The position numbers were made by a program, and so were the translations under genes. The notes beneath the pieces were generated by a model, which made no database searches, had not been told where the DNA came from, and saw only the letters and a program-made list of their open reading frames with translations. A stretch of 16,444 nt of DNA from Prasinococcaceae sp. CCMP 1430 (lineage: Eukaryota > Prasinodermophyta > Palmophyllophyceae > Prasinococcales > Prasinococcaceae), in contig RQSC01000032.1 of NCBI GenBank assembly GCA_013416795.1, positions 328,871-345,314 of the forward strand. The letters run 5' to 3'. Positions 14,517 to 16,444 of this stretch are shown here, piece after piece; position 1 is the first letter of the stretch; each line of letters starts with the position of its first letter.

Positions 14517-16376
14517 CTACTTGCCCTTACCGCACACGCTGGTAAGGCGTGTGGCTAGCGCCATCTCGTCCTCGCCGATGCGCCTGCCGCCCACGAGAAG
14601 GTCGCGCCTGGCGTCGCCGACGCGCACTGCTGCGAAGCTCAGCTCCTCCCCCTTCCACTCGAGCTTCTGGGTCGCCGCATGCAGGCGTGGCCGTGCGAGG
14701 CATAGAGTTTGGCCCGAGCGGATGACACCGTCGCGCACGCCGTACACACTCAGTGCGAGGCACTCCCCTTTCTTGTCGCTCATGATATAGTACAGCGGCG
14801 CGCCTGCGCCGTGCGTGACCTGCTCGAGACACTTGAGCGCCATCCACTTGTCAGCGTTTGGGCCGTACGCGAGCTCGGAGAGAGCAGCGGATTCGAGGTC
14901 AGCGAAGAACTTTGAGGAGGGTGCCTTCTGGCCTTCGAGGTCCTTGGCCAGCTCCTTGAGGCGTTTTGGCTTTGTGCGGCACTTGTTCTCGATGAGCGTC
15001 TTGCAGTGGCGCAGCAGCGTCAGCAGCGCCTCGGCGCTGTCCTCCGCCGGCAGCTCCGGGTCGAGCGACGCCGCGCGCGTGAAGGCCTCGAGGGCGTCGC
15101 GGTGCAGCTCGAGGAAGCGAAAGACCATGCCTCGGTTGAAGTGCATGTCCGGGTCGGTCGCCGCCTGCGGCGACGCCTCCGCCTGGCGGTACGCCCGCAC
15201 CGCCTGCTCGAGCATCTCAGTATCGCCGCCGCCCACGAGGAAATGCTTCGTGAGGAAGGCGGTGCCGAGGGCGGCCCAGCCGCGGCCGTCCTTGACGTCG
15301 CACTTCAGAGCGCGCTTGGCGTAGGTGAGCGCCCTCTCCACCGCAGCGAGCCTCTCAACGGGATCCTGCTGCGTCTGGCCCTGCTGGCGCTCGATGGTCG
15401 ACAGCATGCACAGCGCCTCATGGTCGTCGGCCGCGCTGATGGCGCTCGTCAGGCAATTTGACGCGCTCCCGAGGTCGTCCTTCTTCCAGTATTGGTGCGC
15501 CAGCGCGCACCACGCGCTCGTAAGGCTAGGATCTAGCTTCACCGCGCGCGCCAGGGCCTCCTCGGCCTCCTTGCGGAACTCAGCGAACGAGTCGAGCGCC
15601 TTGCCGCGCAGGTAGAGCGCGGCCGCGCGCTGGGCGCTCGGCGCGCCCGAGTCGTCCTGCAGCGCCCCGAGCTGAGCGAGCGACGCCTCGACCTCCTCAA
15701 CGCCCGCGCGCACCCGCGCGCGCCGCTCGGCCGCGGGCAGCGGAAAGGCGACCGACGCGGCCGCCACCTCGTCGACGCGCGCCGCCGGCGCGAGCGGCGC
15801 GAGCAGGAGGCCGAGCTGCGGCACCTGCAGGAGCAGGAACTTGGAGTAGCGCAGGCCATCGAAGAGCGGCAGCAGGTACGCGAGCGACGCGATGGTGCGG
15901 TCAGCGATGTGCTCACCGGGCTGGTCCTTCCCCGACGCCCGCTGGATGCCCTGCCAGCCGCGCGTGGCCGAGTGTGCAGCGGAGCGGTTGGGGTGGGTGG
16001 ATGGATGGCCAGGGCCGTGCGGCAGTGCGGCAGTGCGCGAGCGCGCGCGCAACAACAGAGCGCCGCGTCAGCTGCCGCTCCACGCCACGCGCGCCATTGG
16101 CGGGTGCACGCGCTCGCGGCGGCGCCTGAGTTAATCGCTCGCCCGGGTGCGCGGGGCCGACCCCTCGCGCGAGCGCACCTTTTCCCCCTGCTGCTTGCTG
16201 GAGTCTGAGCCGAAGAATCCGAAGGCGCCCTGGTCACCGCCGCTCACCTGCTCGTCTTCTTTGGCGGCCTCGGCCTCCGCGGCGCGCCGGACAGCGGCCT
16301 CGCGTTCCCGCTCCATCCTCGCCGCCTCGCGCTGCTTGGCCTCGTCCGGCCCGAGCAGCGCGTCCAGGTTGCTCAT
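14517..16376 (-). CDS. TTC5: Tic20-like N-terminus fused to TTC5-like TPR/OB-fold protein, two exons
   Basis: Exons 16376-16179 and 15941-14517 (minus) give 540 residues; human TTC5 is 440. Exon 1 (ATG 16376, MSNLDALLG) is a charged helix with a Gly/Phe patch. At residues 77-122 (nt 15911-15774) comes HIADRTIASLAYLLPLFDGL, YSKFLLLQVPQL and APLAPAARV. This matches the first membrane segment of Tic20-type plastid import proteins (DR.IS...Y..P.FDG..Y.K...Q, PL.PA.RV) and stops there, without the remaining three helices. From about residue 147 the match is to TTC5: TPR repeats with RGKALD, AVKLDPSL, YWKKDDL, DGRGWAALGTAFL, DMHFNRGMVF and ALEAFTRAASLDPELP. KTLIENKCRTKPKRL and an OB-like C-terminus (CLALSVYGV, LCLARPRL, KGEELSFAAVRV) complete it. 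Animal TTC5 is a p300/stress-response and tubulin-mRNA cofactor. No ATG occurs between the two parts. Confidence 0.82.
15942..16178 (-). other. Intron in the Tic20/TTC5-like gene
   Basis: Minus-strand donor aaaag|GTGCGC and acceptor gcatccAG, phase 0, 237 bases. Joins QQGEK to RASGKDQPGEHIADR and contains in-frame stops. The only ctgac on this strand is about 125 bases from the acceptor, further than in the other introns, so an alternative acceptor is possible. Confidence 0.65.
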
Positions 16377-16444
16377 CGTGCTGCTCAGCCGCTCGTCGCG
16401 CTCGGGCGCCTCGCCGGCGCACCGCGGCGCCACGCGCGCCGCGC

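Noticed and set aside
1-16444. CRISPR array, tRNA gene, insertion sequence, bacterial operon or phage block
   Set aside because: No regular spacer-repeat pattern, no tRNA-like cloverleaf noticed by eye, and no transposase or phage gene. The spliced eukaryotic genes argue against a bacterial source.

Overview
The window reads as nuclear DNA of a GC-rich, compact, plastid-bearing, probably flagellated eukaryote (an alga). The evidence is spliced genes with GT-AG introns, about ten closely packed genes on alternating strands with no operon logic, and eukaryote-only families: TK1-type thymidine kinase, ARL16-like GTPase, OTUD6B-type deubiquitinase, TTC5-like protein, and CCNDBP1/GCIP-like protein. 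A Tic20-type segment (chloroplast inner-envelope import) points to a plastid, and the ARL16-like gene is compatible with a cilium. A haptophyte or another very GC-rich algal lineage is my best guess; the sequence alone does not settle it.

Layout. 1-1381 (+): serine acetyltransferase, 5' end outside the window, with an unusual C-terminal extension. 1382-2196: no firm gene; one weak short ORF and a repeated 14-mer. 2197-3091 (+): ARL16-like small GTPase, two exons. 3360-4115 (-): a protein tentatively like proteasome assembly chaperone 1. 4213-5343 (+): SAM-dependent methyltransferase, two exons. About 5545-7268 (+): phytanoyl-CoA-dioxygenase-like protein with an altered metal-binding motif. 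7096-7983 (-): GCIP/CCNDBP1-like helical protein. 8049-8957 (+): Nudix hydrolase, four exons. 9060-9857 (-): thymidine kinase. 10544-14260 (+): an open frame that joins the first half of an OTUD6B-type OTU domain to a long coiled-coil protein exactly at an ambiguous base (n, 11201). 14517-16376 (-): a two-exon gene whose N-terminus is Tic20-like and whose remainder is TTC5-like.

Five introns are well supported by family homology across the junction, and a sixth (in the Tic20/TTC5 gene) by splice sites and phase. Donors are mostly AG|GTGCG or GTGAG, and most introns carry CTGAC or CTAAC some 20-45 nt before the acceptor. Several introns are multiples of three and two have no in-frame stop, so plain ORF calling reads through them.

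The genes do not form one pathway. They cover cysteine synthesis (serine acetyltransferase), nucleotide metabolism (TK, Nudix), protein turnover (OTUD6B part, possible PAC1), trafficking (ARL16-like) and plastid import (Tic20 fragment). The main points for a second look are two chimeric-looking gene models (OTU/coiled coil and Tic20/TTC5), the head-to-head GCIP/Nudix pair with no ATG in the shared 5' region, the extension on the serine acetyltransferase, the changed metal motif in the dioxygenase, and an AT-rich, palindrome-rich island near 10.4-10.6 kb. I did not find a convincing new multi-gene system.
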